Source: Hydrotalea sandarakina (GTDB lineage: Bacteria > Bacteroidota > Bacteroidia > Chitinophagales > Chitinophagaceae). Taken from it: a DNA stretch of 64,000 nucleotides. Below the pieces are notes generated by a model. That model saw only the letters and a program-made list of their open reading frames with translations. It was not told the origin of the DNA and ran no database searches. This document shows positions 38,725 through 47,954 of the stretch, piece after piece; position 1 is the stretch's first letter; every line of letters begins with the position of its first letter. The stretch is from contig NZ_QKZV01000004.1 in the NCBI RefSeq assembly GCF_003254115.1, forward strand, positions 124,001-188,000, written 5' to 3'. The position numbers and the translations under genes are program-made.

Positions 38725-39318
38725 TCAGTAACGCTGTTTTTTCCAATAATGGCGAAAGCGAATAACAGAAGCTGCTATCAGAACCAATCCACAAATTTCT
38801 GATAGCAGCTTTTCTGCATCTAAGAAATCAGGTGTACGGTCTTTTAATTCCTGATCCATCCATATTCCATGAATAATAAACAACAAGGCCATACCGTAAG
38901 CTATTAAATGCACATTTTTCCAATATCTAAACCCCATTTTGCTTTTTATTATTTTTTGGGTAGTTATGATAATGAGCAATAAAGCATAAAAAGAGATGCT
39001 CCCCAACAAAGCCATATAAGGTTGATGGGTATTGGTTAAAGGCCATAATAATTGCAACCACGAAAATGGCGCTGTAGCATCTATTGGTATTAAAATGATG
39101 TGTACCAATACCAATACCAGAGCCACATATGCCGTGTAATTATGCAGATCGGTTAAACTGAGTTGTTGCAAAAAATCAGGTATCCTTTTCCAATGTATGG
39201 AACGCTTGTACGCTGAACTTAACAACATCCCCAACAAAATATTAACGGTTAATACAACGGTAGCTATTAATGCAATGGTAGATGAAATATCAAGGGTTTG
39301 CATAAACAAATAGAGCAT
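38725..39318 (-). CDS. ferric-reductase-like membrane cytochrome b
   Basis: A 197-residue integral membrane protein with about five helices (near 12-33, 60-80, 100-122, 135-153 and 168-188). Two helices carry paired histidines: H59 and H73, 14 apart, and H137 and H150, 13 apart. This is the spacing of the bis-heme pairs in ferric reductase/NADPH oxidase transmembrane domains. No FAD or NAD domain is attached, so electrons must come from a partner. It is the last gene of the heme-uptake operon, 7 bp after the ATPase, which suggests a role in reducing iron or heme during uptake. The ATG at 39303 (residue 6) is an alternative start. Confidence 0.8.
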   Translation of the reverse strand: MLYLFMQTLDISSTIALIATVVLTVNILLGMLLSSAYKRSIHWKRIPDFLQQLSLTDLHNYTAYVALVLVLVHIILIPIDATAPFSWLQLLWPLTNTHQPYMALLGSISFYALLLIIITTQKIIKSKMGFRYWKNVHLIAYGMALLFIIHGIWMDQELKDRTPDFLDAEKLLSEICGLVLIAASVIRFRHYWKKQRY

Positions 39319-39325
39319 TTAAGTA

Positions 39326-40108
39326 TTAAGGTTGAAAATAAATGAATGGATAACCGGTATTGGGAATAGGGAGAGGCATTGAACCAATGCCAAAAACAGC
39401 TTTTGTTAAACTATCCGTAATTTGAAACGGCGGATATAAGCTTGTAAACAAGCAACCGTCTTTTATAAAGTGCAATGTATCGGCAAAGGGCAGTGCCAAA
39501 TTAATATCATGTAAAATAGCTATAACGGTAACTGATTGACGAGTAAGCTGTTTGGCTATTTGCATTAACTGATACTGGTATTTAATATCTAATTGCGAAA
39601 CCGGCTCATCTAACAATAAATATTTTTCATTTTGTTCATCGGCATCTAAAATTTGTGCTAATACCCTGCACATTTGTACCTTTTGTGCTTCACCGCCCGA
39701 TAAATGTTGATAAATGGTATTACCCAAATCTTGCACATCCATTAATTGCATCGCCTTATCTACGATGTCCTCATCTATTGCTTTTGGATGATTGTTGAAG
39801 AAAGGATATCGCCCCATCATTACCACTTCGCGTACTGTTAGAGCAAATGGCAAATAATATTGTTGTGAAAGAACGGCTCTTTTTTGTGCTAACTGCCTGG
39901 CATTCATAGTTTGCATATCTACACTATCCATAAAAATATTTCCGGCAGTAGGCAACAAGCTGCCGGCTAATAATTGTAATAAAGTACTCTTTCCTGCACC
40001 ATTTGCACCCATGATGACTGTAAAACTGTTTTTGGGAATTTTCAATTCTATTTGCTGCAATATTTGTTTTTTATGAATTGAAAATTCAAGATTTTTCACT
40101 TCAATCAT
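39326..40108 (-). CDS. hmuV: HmuV-like heme/iron ABC transporter ATPase
   Basis: A 260-residue ABC ATPase starting at the ATG at 40108; the six upstream bases give only a GTG start. Walker A GANGAGKST is at about 34-42, Q-loop region VLSQQYYLPFALTVREVV follows, signature LSGGEAQ is at about 136-142, and Walker B LLLDEP is at about 164-169. A D-loop and switch histidine (AILHDINLALPF) are present. The VREVVMMGRYPFF segment is typical of HmuV/FecE-like importers. Its start overlaps the permease stop by 8 bp. It powers transport through the adjacent FecCD-type permease from the lipoprotein encoded upstream. Heme rather than siderophore specificity is inferred mainly from the binding protein. Confidence 0.9.
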   Translation of the reverse strand: MIEVKNLEFSIHKKQILQQIELKIPKNSFTVIMGANGAGKSTLLQLLAGSLLPTAGNIFMDSVDMQTMNARQLAQKRAVLSQQYYLPFALTVREVVMMGRYPFFNNHPKAIDEDIVDKAMQLMDVQDLGNTIYQHLSGGEAQKVQMCRVLAQILDADEQNEKYLLLDEPVSQLDIKYQYQLMQIAKQLTRQSVTVIAILHDINLALPFADTLHFIKDGCLFTSLYPPFQITDSLTKAVFGIGSMPLPIPNTGYPFIYFQP

Positions 40109-41153
40109 AACCACTACCTCCTTTTTGCAGTAACTGAGTTTGCTTTAATAAAATAATGAAAACAGGGGCACCCACCAACGAGGTAATAATTCCAATAGGA
40201 ATTTCGCCGGGTGCAATTAATAAACGAGCAGCCATATCGGCAATGGTTAATAAAATGGCACCACACAAAAACGCAGTAGGCAAAAGCACTCTGTTATTAC
40301 CCCCTACCCATAAACGCATAATATGTGGAACAATCAATCCCACAAATGCAATTACGCCCACAAATGCAGTAGCAATAGCTACCATAGCCGTATTCAGTAA
40401 TAAAATTTGCCATTTCAGTTTTTCAGTTTGCACTCCTAAAAAACCGGCTTCTTTATCGCCCAACATCAGTGCATTTAATTGATTGGTACAACGCTGCAAC
40501 AAATACATAACAGGTACAGTAACTATAGCCACAATTATGACCTGCCACCATGAAGCCCCGGAAAAACTTCCCAAGTTCCAAAAAGTAATACTGCGTGCCT
40601 GAGGATCGCGAGAAATAAAACTTAAAAAACCGGTTCCACTTAAAGCAATAGCATTAATGGCAATACCAATGAGCAATAAGTTGGTTACAGAAACTTTGAA
40701 TGCTGAACGAGCTAATGTATAAACCAATACCGTTGCTATTATACCGCCAATGAATGCAAATAAAGGCAACAAAAAAACACCGGATAAATGTTGCATCCAT
40801 AAGGGCAAGGTGCCTGATAAAACAAAAATAAATGATGCTCCAAAAGCAGCACCGGCACTGGTACCGATTAGTCCTGGCTCAACAATAGGATTGCGAAACA
40901 GCCCTTGCATCATTACACCTGCTGCTGCTAAAATGCCACCCGTAATTGCACAAAGTAATACACGAGGCAGGCGAATATCTAAAAAAACCGCCTCGTGTAT
41001 ATTATTCAAACTTTTGTTTTGAATAACCAATAAAACGGATTCATACATTTCATGCAAAGAAATAGGAACAGCACCCCATGCAATAGCCAGTACCATGGTG
41101 ATGGCGAGTAAACCAATTAAAACAATTATTGCAATTTTAGGGTAACGTAGCAT
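40101..41153 (-). CDS. hmuU: FecCD/HmuU-type ABC transporter permease
   Basis: A 350-residue BtuC/FecCD-family permease with about ten hydrophobic helices. The family signatures RLPRVLLCAITGGILAAAG (about 60-78) and GLIGTSAGAAFGASF (about 95-109) are visible, as are a C-terminal GVIAFVGLIVPHIMRL segment and the end region GEIPIGIITSLVGAPVFI. It forms the inner-membrane channel of a type II importer together with the ATPase downstream and the HmuT-like lipoprotein upstream. Its start overlaps the lipoprotein gene by 17 bp and its end overlaps the ATPase by 8 bp, showing tight coupling. Confidence 0.92.
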   Translation of the reverse strand: MLRYPKIAIIVLIGLLAITMVLAIAWGAVPISLHEMYESVLLVIQNKSLNNIHEAVFLDIRLPRVLLCAITGGILAAAGVMMQGLFRNPIVEPGLIGTSAGAAFGASFIFVLSGTLPLWMQHLSGVFLLPLFAFIGGIIATVLVYTLARSAFKVSVTNLLLIGIAINAIALSGTGFLSFISRDPQARSITFWNLGSFSGASWWQVIIVAIVTVPVMYLLQRCTNQLNALMLGDKEAGFLGVQTEKLKWQILLLNTAMVAIATAFVGVIAFVGLIVPHIMRLWVGGNNRVLLPTAFLCGAILLTIADMAARLLIAPGEIPIGIITSLVGAPVFIILLKQTQLLQKGGSGYD

Positions 41154-42030
41154 GTATATTCGGGTGTAATAATTTCATGAGCAATAAAATATTTTCTGCG
41201 CTTCTTGGACCAAAATAAACAATATCGTGTTCATTAAAACGATATATTCTATTATTCTTAGCAGCATTGGTTAATGCTACACCGGGTAATTTTTTTACAC
41301 CTTCAACACCGCCCAATTTGTCAAAACCAAAATCGGTAACAATTACCACATCAGGATTTGCCGTGGCAATTGCCTCTGCACTTAATTGCGATGCTCCTTT
41401 AGCCTGATACACTGCCGGTTTACCCACAGCCAAACGAATCATGGCATCGGCAGGCCCATTTCTTCCACTCATTACAAAAAATACATTGTTGGCCTGGCCA
41501 AACTGTATCACCATTACTTTAGGGGTATCTGTACATTGTTTTTGTGCCGCATACACTGTTTGCATTTGTTGTTGCAGTTGTTTATTTAATGAGTCGGCTA
41601 CACCTTTTACGCCAAAATAATTGGCCAATGCAGTTAATAAAAGTTGCGCACTGTCTAAAGTATTTGATTCAAAAAATTCTTTGCAACGGATACCCACTTG
41701 TTGTAGTTGGGGAATAACGGTTGCAGGACCAATATTAGGGCTGTATACTACCACATCAGGACGCATGGAAACAATACCTTCGGTACTTAACAAACGGTGA
41801 TATCCCACCTTAGGTAAAAGCTTTGCACTATCGGGGTAGCTACTGGTTAAATCACATGCAACTATATCTTTCCCTTTTCCCAAAGCAAAAAGCATTTCTG
41901 TAATTTGCTTTGAAACAGAAACTATTCTTTTAGCTGTTGCCGGATTAAAATTTTCATCCTGCTGCTTTTGTTTACAAGCCATTAATAGCAGCAGGATGAA
42001 TGATAAAATTATTGGGTTTAAAATTTTCAT
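41137..42030 (-). CDS. hmuT: HmuT-like heme-binding lipoprotein
   Basis: A 297-residue periplasmic-binding lipoprotein (lipobox LLMAC, C19). The region KQITEMLFALGKG, followed by CDLTSSYPDSAKLLPKVGYHRLLSTEGI, matches the signature of HmuT heme-binding proteins (DxTSxYP, then VGYxRxLSxEG). Y77 in VGYHR corresponds to the tyrosine that ligates heme iron in ShuT/HmuT homologues. It should capture heme in the periplasm and hand it to the FecCD permease. The gene starts 10 bp after the TonB receptor stop codon and overlaps the permease gene. Siderophore binding is possible, but the motif argues for heme. Confidence 0.88.
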   Translation of the reverse strand: MKILNPIILSFILLLLMACKQKQQDENFNPATAKRIVSVSKQITEMLFALGKGKDIVACDLTSSYPDSAKLLPKVGYHRLLSTEGIVSMRPDVVVYSPNIGPATVIPQLQQVGIRCKEFFESNTLDSAQLLLTALANYFGVKGVADSLNKQLQQQMQTVYAAQKQCTDTPKVMVIQFGQANNVFFVMSGRNGPADAMIRLAVGKPAVYQAKGASQLSAEAIATANPDVVIVTDFGFDKLGGVEGVKKLPGVALTNAAKNNRIYRFNEHDIVYFGPRSAENILLLMKLLHPNIHATLP

Positions 42031-42040
42031 AGTTCTTAGT

Positions 42041-44374
42041 TTAGAAATGATATGCCAGCTTTAATCCACCATACCACATGGCCGTATAAGGACCCGGTAT
42101 AAAATGAGGATCGGTTTGTGAAGCCAAAGTAGGCGATAAAAATAAAAACGTATAGTAGGTGTTGTTTAATAAATTATCAGCGCCGATAAAAGCATCTATA
42201 TCAAAATGCTGATGGAATGTTTTTCTAAAACCAAGCTTGGCACCTAATAAACGATAAGCATTGGCATAATTTAAATTATCGTAAGTATAAGGCACTTTAT
42301 CAACATATTGAAAAGTACTATTGAAGTAAATACCCGGCGCAGTTACAACGTCAAATCCAATATTTAAAAAATTAGGGGCTACACCGGCCACCTTATTTCC
42401 TGAAAAATTGAGTGTTGCGGAATTATTGTTATTATCGCTTTTAAAATCTACATAAGTAAAATTAGAGTAAGTATATGTAACAAATGGTTTTACCGAACGG
42501 AAGAAAGAAGTATTCGATTGAACAGCCAAATAATTCAACGACAATTCTACACCGTTATCGCGTTGCTTACCCACATTTACGGCAAAAGTATAAAATGGAT
42601 TTGTTTGAGTAGCTGCCACTGATTGATTTACGATTTTGTTACTTACATCTAACTGAAATAAAGCCAACTGATAAGATAATTTATTATTCAACAAACTGCC
42701 TTTTACACCTACCTCATACTGAATACCCATTTCAGGTTGTAAACCATAGTTTACCTTGCCAATAGCAGGTATTACTACATTGCTGGTAGTAGGTGGTGTA
42801 TAGCCGGTGCTTATATCCACATAAACAGAATTATTCTTATTTAACATTTTTAATAGTGCAATTCTTGGTTTTACAACCGGTGTAAAACGCTTATAGCCCG
42901 ACTGGTCAGCATGGGTAGGATTAGCACTATTGGTTAACATATCACGAATACTATATTCTATAAAATTAACACTGCTTCCTGCTGTTAACATAAAATTAGC
43001 GGGCAAATTCAGTTTCCACTCGGTAAATACGTTATAGGTTTGTGCCTGAATTTGTAAATCGGTTCTAATACCACCCAGTACACCATTGGTTAAATTATAG
43101 GTTTTATTAAATGAAAGTGTTTTTTCGAACTGTCCGCCAATAATTCCATGAATACCAACGGAACCGGCCTTGCCATTATACACAAAACCTGTTCTGCCAC
43201 CAAAAGTCAATACTGCATTAGAGTTTAATCCGGCAGCAAATGGCTGATCTAATGTATAACCCGAAGTATAAGCTGTTGTTTGATTGGAAAAATGTGTGTT
43301 GATTTTAATATCATCGGTAATTCCGGCTCTAAAACTTTCAATTAACACATGTGCATTGTTATTCACGTATTTTGGATCACTCCAAGTAATCCGTCTGTAC
43401 AATGTATCACCGGGAATTTCTCCGGCTAATTCTTCATACGAACGACTATAAGATAAATAAGTGGATATAGTTTGTTGATCACCCACATAAAAATCGCCTT
43501 TAAAAGAAGCATAATCTTTCGAGGAAGCACTATGATTACGGTATCCGTTTGACGTTTGATGACCATAGTTAAAAAACAAAACGGAATTACTTCCTGCAGA
43601 CTCAATACGTGTGTTATTGCGATAAAGTCCATAACTTCCCACAGTATTTTCTTCCAAAAACTTTGTTGTGTTGGGCTTGGGTTGAATAGAATATAATTTA
43701 ACCACACCGGCAATACCCGATCCATATAAACTTGACTCCGGCCCCTTAAACACTTCAACTCTTCCAATAGTTGAAAAATCAATATCATCTAAAATAGTAA
43801 GCCCTGTTGCATCGGTTAATGGAATATTATTTAAATACACCTGATAACCTAAACCGTTAAAATTAGTAGTATTGCCATAGCCACGAATAATAATACGTTG
43901 ACCACCCGAAATACCACGTGTTTGCATAAATACACCCGGAATAGTATTCATTTGAGTTTCGGGAAACAAACCATTACCGCGCTGCAAATCCTGATAAGTT
44001 AATACACCCACCGATTGTGCTTCGGTTAACTGATTATCGCGCTTACCCGTTGCCCAACCCGTAACCTGTACTTTATTTAAGTTGTCGGTAGTAGGGGTAA
44101 GTAATATCAATAAATTTTTGTTGGAAGGTTTTACCAATACTTGTTGACTTTCATAACCCAAGCTATTAACAGTAATATTAATATTAGATGTAATGTTTTT
44201 TAGAATAAAAATGCCATTATCATCCGTAATTAGTTTTTGCTGATTGGGCAGTACAATCACGGCACCCACAACAGGCTGATTGGTAAGATTATCAGCTACC
44301 CTTCCCTGTATGCTTTGTGCTTTTAATTGAATAATGCATAGTACTGTGAATATAATTACATATAACTTTTTCAT
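42041..44374 (-). CDS. TonB-dependent outer-membrane receptor, probably for heme or Fe-chelate
   Basis: A 777-residue receptor: signal peptide (about 1-19), a CarboxypepD_reg-like beta domain (about 20-95), a plug domain (about 110-235, with IPGVFMQTRGISGGQRIIIRG and GRVEVFKGPESSLYGSG) and a 22-strand barrel ending in the terminal aromatic motif KLAYHF. Its gene is followed at 10 bp by the HmuT-like lipoprotein, so outer-membrane uptake, periplasmic capture and inner-membrane import form one transcription unit. No classical heme-receptor FRAP/NPNL motif was seen, so the ligand assignment rests on operon context. Confidence 0.9.
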   Translation of the reverse strand: MKKLYVIIFTVLCIIQLKAQSIQGRVADNLTNQPVVGAVIVLPNQQKLITDDNGIFILKNITSNINITVNSLGYESQQVLVKPSNKNLLILLTPTTDNLNKVQVTGWATGKRDNQLTEAQSVGVLTYQDLQRGNGLFPETQMNTIPGVFMQTRGISGGQRIIIRGYGNTTNFNGLGYQVYLNNIPLTDATGLTILDDIDFSTIGRVEVFKGPESSLYGSGIAGVVKLYSIQPKPNTTKFLEENTVGSYGLYRNNTRIESAGSNSVLFFNYGHQTSNGYRNHSASSKDYASFKGDFYVGDQQTISTYLSYSRSYEELAGEIPGDTLYRRITWSDPKYVNNNAHVLIESFRAGITDDIKINTHFSNQTTAYTSGYTLDQPFAAGLNSNAVLTFGGRTGFVYNGKAGSVGIHGIIGGQFEKTLSFNKTYNLTNGVLGGIRTDLQIQAQTYNVFTEWKLNLPANFMLTAGSSVNFIEYSIRDMLTNSANPTHADQSGYKRFTPVVKPRIALLKMLNKNNSVYVDISTGYTPPTTSNVVIPAIGKVNYGLQPEMGIQYEVGVKGSLLNNKLSYQLALFQLDVSNKIVNQSVAATQTNPFYTFAVNVGKQRDNGVELSLNYLAVQSNTSFFRSVKPFVTYTYSNFTYVDFKSDNNNNSATLNFSGNKVAGVAPNFLNIGFDVVTAPGIYFNSTFQYVDKVPYTYDNLNYANAYRLLGAKLGFRKTFHQHFDIDAFIGADNLLNNTYYTFLFLSPTLASQTDPHFIPGPYTAMWYGGLKLAYHF

Positions 44375-44453
44375 ATTGTTTTAGTATAAATACAAGAAAC
44401 ATTTTGGCCAATGACCAACATTGGATTTGATAATAAATTTTGATAGCAGAATA

Positions 44454-44999
44454 TTAGCTGAAGTAAAAGTCTATTCGCGGCGGTGGCTGCAAGATAAAAG
44501 CCGGGGGATTGCTGTGTTTAGAAAAACCAGTAACGAACCAAACATTTTCAGCTACAAGTATCGGGTTAATTTGTATATGCTGTGGAGCATAAAAGAAAGA
44601 AAATATTTGAGAAAAGCTTAACCGATTTTGTTTACCGGCATCATTGCTACTTTTTTGTAGAGCTACATGTAAAAGGTCGGTATTATTTTCTGCCTTATCG
44701 GGCAAACAGCAAATGGTTACCGTTACTTGATTGTATGTAATGGTTATTACATCATACAACATGCCCATCCATTTAAATTCTTTATTTTTTTCTTCCCATG
44801 TAAAATTATTTTGAGCAATATGCCCGGCCTTATTCAAATTAAAAACAAAATGGCAAGCAGCTTTTGCATCAGGATGAGCAATGATGTATTGATGCATTTC
44901 GGCTTTAAGATGCAGTTTATATAAAGCATACCATAAGTGGTAACCACCCATGTAAATTAATAGTACAGTAAGTAGTAATATGGATAAGCTTTTCCTCAT
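44454..44999 (-). CDS. conserved small membrane-anchored protein upstream of heme receptor
   Basis: A 181-residue protein starting at MRKSLSILL (ATG at 44999). An upstream in-frame ATG at 45041 would add 14 residues before the hydrophobic segment. One N-terminal helix (about 4-24) anchors a roughly 155-residue extracytoplasmic domain that contains the segment HPDAKAACHFVF and ends with PPPRIDFYFS. I do not recognise a catalytic motif. It lies 79 bp upstream of the TonB receptor on the same strand, so it probably belongs to the heme-uptake operon as an accessory factor. Family and function are unknown to me. Confidence 0.7.
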   Translation of the reverse strand: MRKSLSILLLTVLLIYMGGYHLWYALYKLHLKAEMHQYIIAHPDAKAACHFVFNLNKAGHIAQNNFTWEEKNKEFKWMGMLYDVITITYNQVTVTICCLPDKAENNTDLLHVALQKSSNDAGKQNRLSFSQIFSFFYAPQHIQINPILVAENVWFVTGFSKHSNPPAFILQPPPRIDFYFS

Positions 45000-45093
45000 A
45001 TTGCAGGCACGGAAATTAATAAAAGCCCACATGCCGAGCAAATATTTTGGATGAACGCTTATCCTTCTTACTACTTAAAAACCAACAGAAAAA

Positions 45094-45933
45094 TTAGGGG
45101 GCATTGTATTGAGTAACTTTTACCCAATCAACCAGCATTTTCGCTTGTTTTTGTTGGATGAGTTTTACTGTTTTTTCGGGAAGACCCAAGTAAGGCTGTT
45201 TTACTTTATTTACACCGGCGGGATAATTTCCACCTAATGCAAAGTTGAGTATTAAATATTTTTTATTGCTAAATGCCCAAGGGCCATACTTAGCAGTCAT
45301 GGCTTTTGTAACCGTGTACATGGGTTTTCCATCGTATTCAAACACCATAGAATCTGGGGTCCAATTAACCGCATAAATATGCCATTTGGTAGCATCGTTA
45401 TTTTTTGGGTAATAATAGCGTTGCACAAAAGGTGTTTCGCCACTATAACCGGGACCATGAATGGCTGCGCTACTCCAAGCTGCATCACCTACATTCTCCA
45501 TTACATCAATTTCGCCGGTTTGAGGCCATTCATCATTTCCCAAAATCCACCAGGCCGGCCATAAGCCTGTACCATTGGTAAGTTGAATACGTGCTTCTGC
45601 ACGACCATATTCAAATTCAAATTTGTCTTTTGTATTAATGCGTGCAGAAATAAAATCAAAATGTTGTCCGTCGTATGTAACAAATCCCGGAGAATACAAT
45701 GGTTGCAAAACCAATTGATTATTCTTTACATACAAAGTTGCATTGGAATCAACATAAGCTTGTAATTCGTTGTTTACATGAAATCCGGTAACCACCACAT
45801 TCCATTTATTGGTATCTAATTTTGATGATTTAAAATCATCGAAAAAAATTACTTTACCTTTTTGACGGGACTGTGCAAGAGTTATTGAAGAAATACCGAT
45901 TGCGAATGCTATACAAATAAATACCGACCGCAT
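45094..45933 (-). CDS. secreted GH16 beta-glucanase (laminarinase-like)
   Basis: A 279-residue secreted GH16 enzyme with a signal peptide ending near ITLAQ (about 21). The catalytic motif GEIDVMENVG places nucleophile E141, assisting D143 and acid/base E146, the beta-bulge form seen in laminarinases (beta-1,3-glucanases). Substrate-binding WPAWWILGNDEWPQ precedes it. Last gene of the SusC-led operon, 65 bp after the PKD-GH16 gene. It should hydrolyse internal beta-1,3 (or mixed 1,3/1,4) glucan bonds. Fine specificity needs enzymology, but the locus as a whole points to laminarin-like beta-glucan. Confidence 0.92.
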   Translation of the reverse strand: MRSVFICIAFAIGISSITLAQSRQKGKVIFFDDFKSSKLDTNKWNVVVTGFHVNNELQAYVDSNATLYVKNNQLVLQPLYSPGFVTYDGQHFDFISARINTKDKFEFEYGRAEARIQLTNGTGLWPAWWILGNDEWPQTGEIDVMENVGDAAWSSAAIHGPGYSGETPFVQRYYYPKNNDATKWHIYAVNWTPDSMVFEYDGKPMYTVTKAMTAKYGPWAFSNKKYLILNFALGGNYPAGVNKVKQPYLGLPEKTVKLIQQKQAKMLVDWVKVTQYNAP

Positions 45934-45998
45934 AAATTAATTATCAGGTTTTAAATGAAGAAATGGTTGCTTGCTTAAATTATTTAAAAATGTTTCAG

Positions 45999-47024
45999 TT
46001 ATTGGTAAACGCGTACATAATCAATTTCCATTTGGTCAGTAGTAAAGTTGGGATCAACAGTTCCACCAAGCGTTCCACCCATTGCTACATTCAAAATAAT
46101 AAAGAAGTTTTGATTGAATGGGAAGTTGCTGTTGTTGGGTAATGTGTAATATACTACATCATCAACCAGCAACTGTATGGTAGTAGGCGACCAAATAGCT
46201 GAATACTTGTGAAATACGGTAGAAGCATTTGCAACAGAAGTGGTAGCACCATCACCATATTGATTCACTTGTTGTGGATAGTGTAAGGTACCATAAACAA
46301 TATTTTTGTTATTACCATTCTGTTCCATAATATCTATCTCACCGCATGCTGGCCAGCCAACAGTTGAAATATTATTACCCAGCATCCAAATAGCAGGCCA
46401 GGTTCCTATGGATGCAGGCAGCTTAGCACTTACATCAATTCGGCCATATTTAAAGGCATATAAGCCTTGTGTTTTTAATCTTGCAGAAGTATAACTACTG
46501 CCGGAATAACTTTCTTTTTTGGCTATAATTTTTAATGTTCCATTAGAAACAACGGCATTGTCGGTTCTGGAAGTATAATATTCTAATTCATTATTACCCC
46601 AGCCACCGGCACCTAAATCGTATGTCCATTTGGTTGGATCGGGGCTGCCCGGTGTATTGAATTCATCTGACCATACTAAATTCAATTTAACTGCAACCGT
46701 AACTTGAATATTAGCAGATGAAGTTAATCCGGATGCGCTTTTCGCAATTACATTAACCGTGTAGGTTCCTGACGATGTGTATTTGTAAGTCGTTATTCCC
46801 GATGGTATAGTTTGAATAATGCCATTACCAAAATCAAAATCATACGATACGGCATTGGTAGCAGATGCTGTAAAACTTACATTACCACTACTATCAGTAG
46901 CTACTACAGCTGTAATTTTTACACTGCCCGGTGCTTGGTTGGGTGGGGTAGGATTTTTGCTGCTACCCCCACAACCCACCAGCATTGACGTAATTAATAC
47001 ACTAAAAATTGTTAGCTTTAACAT
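45999..47024 (-). CDS. PKD-GH16 lipoprotein (laminarinase-like)
   Basis: A 341-residue lipoprotein (lipobox SMLVGC, C18). A PKD domain (about 34-112, with VSYDFDFGNGI) precedes a GH16 catalytic domain (about 115-341). The active-site motif GEIDIMEQNG gives E229, D231 and E234. It should be tethered at the outer membrane or cell surface, cutting polymeric beta-glucan for import. It lies 19 bp downstream of the 298-residue PKD lipoprotein and upstream of the second GH16, all in one operon. Two GH16 enzymes, one anchored and one soluble, fit a division between surface and periplasmic cleavage; that assignment is inference. Confidence 0.92.
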   Translation of the reverse strand: MLKLTIFSVLITSMLVGCGGSSKNPTPPNQAPGSVKITAVVATDSSGNVSFTASATNAVSYDFDFGNGIIQTIPSGITTYKYTSSGTYTVNVIAKSASGLTSSANIQVTVAVKLNLVWSDEFNTPGSPDPTKWTYDLGAGGWGNNELEYYTSRTDNAVVSNGTLKIIAKKESYSGSSYTSARLKTQGLYAFKYGRIDVSAKLPASIGTWPAIWMLGNNISTVGWPACGEIDIMEQNGNNKNIVYGTLHYPQQVNQYGDGATTSVANASTVFHKYSAIWSPTTIQLLVDDVVYYTLPNNSNFPFNQNFFIILNVAMGGTLGGTVDPNFTTDQMEIDYVRVYQ

Positions 47025-47043
47025 AATACTGTTTTAAATAGCG

Positions 47044-47940
47044 TTATTGTGCTCTGAAAATTTGATACCACGCATTACCATCACTTCCTATATTTCGTAA
47101 CCACATCACATTGGAAGTTAGTGATAATATTTCGTATGTAGTACCCCCTGTTCCAAAACCTATAATACCATTACCCGGAACAGTAAATTGAATACCGGTT
47201 GAATTGGTACTGTTTGAACCGGAGTTAGCGGTTCCAAAACCAAGGGTCTTGGTACCACCGGTTGCAATGGGATAACAACCATCACCACCGGATTGTCCGT
47301 AAAACGCAGTGGCAGCAGCAATTAAGAAAGAAGAACCATTATTATTGTCATTCATAGTAATAGTATTGCTTCCTGCCTGAGTAAAGGTAATGACACTACC
47401 ATATGCGCAAGCCGGCTTTTCATTAGGTTGTGCCTGATACCAATCGGGGAAAAATGAGGTGGAAGGTCCTACACCAAAATGCCCAACAGTATCGCTGGCT
47501 ATAATCCAATTCTTGGAAGTTCCATTGGTTAATGCAGCCATTATATCGGCAGGTATTTGAAACTTATATAATACCCTAATTTGTTTGCTAAGGGTAGTAA
47601 TAGCACCACCTGTACCAATTGCATTTACAGTTATGGTGTAAGTATTGGTATCTATGGTTGTGTACTTATAAGTAGCAGTACCGGAATAAGTCATAACGGA
47701 ATCACCATTGCCGAAATAAATTTTGTATTGTAAAGCATTGGTAGCTTGTGCCGAAATGGTAACGATACCTGAACCATCACCGGTAGGATTATTAGCATCT
47801 TGGCCCTGAATGTTTACATTTATCACTAAATCCTGTGGTGTTTTAATACTACCAAAACTATACTCTGTTTTTTTACAGGCCATAACCGCAAAAAAGGTTA
47901 CCAACACTGCAGCAATCATGTATTTAAAATTCGTTTTCAT
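47044..47940 (-). CDS. PKD-domain lipoprotein of the SusCD operon, function unknown
   Basis: A 298-residue lipoprotein starting at the ATG at 47940; the longer frame to 47979 adds 13 unconvincing residues ahead of the signal peptide. The lipobox is FFAVMAC (C22). A PKD-like domain (about 35-118, with QYKIYFGNGDS) precedes a beta-rich C-terminal domain (about 130-298) containing NWIIASDTVGHFGVGPS and ending YEILSLTSNVMWLRNI. It sits where a SusE/SusF-type surface glycan-binding protein is expected, between the three-module protein and the PKD-GH16. I do not assign an activity; binding of beta-glucan is the likely role. Confidence 0.78.
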   Translation of the reverse strand: MKTNFKYMIAAVLVTFFAVMACKKTEYSFGSIKTPQDLVINVNIQGQDANNPTGDGSGIVTISAQATNALQYKIYFGNGDSVMTYSGTATYKYTTIDTNTYTITVNAIGTGGAITTLSKQIRVLYKFQIPADIMAALTNGTSKNWIIASDTVGHFGVGPSTSFFPDWYQAQPNEKPACAYGSVITFTQAGSNTITMNDNNNGSSFLIAAATAFYGQSGGDGCYPIATGGTKTLGFGTANSGSNSTNSTGIQFTVPGNGIIGFGTGGTTYEILSLTSNVMWLRNIGSDGNAWYQIFRAQ

Positions 47941-47954
47941 ATACAGTTCATTTA

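Noticed and set aside
42041-44374. Classifying the TonB receptor as SusC-like
   Set aside because: 777 residues, no SusD partner, and direct linkage to HmuT/U/V; a metal/heme receptor is the better reading.
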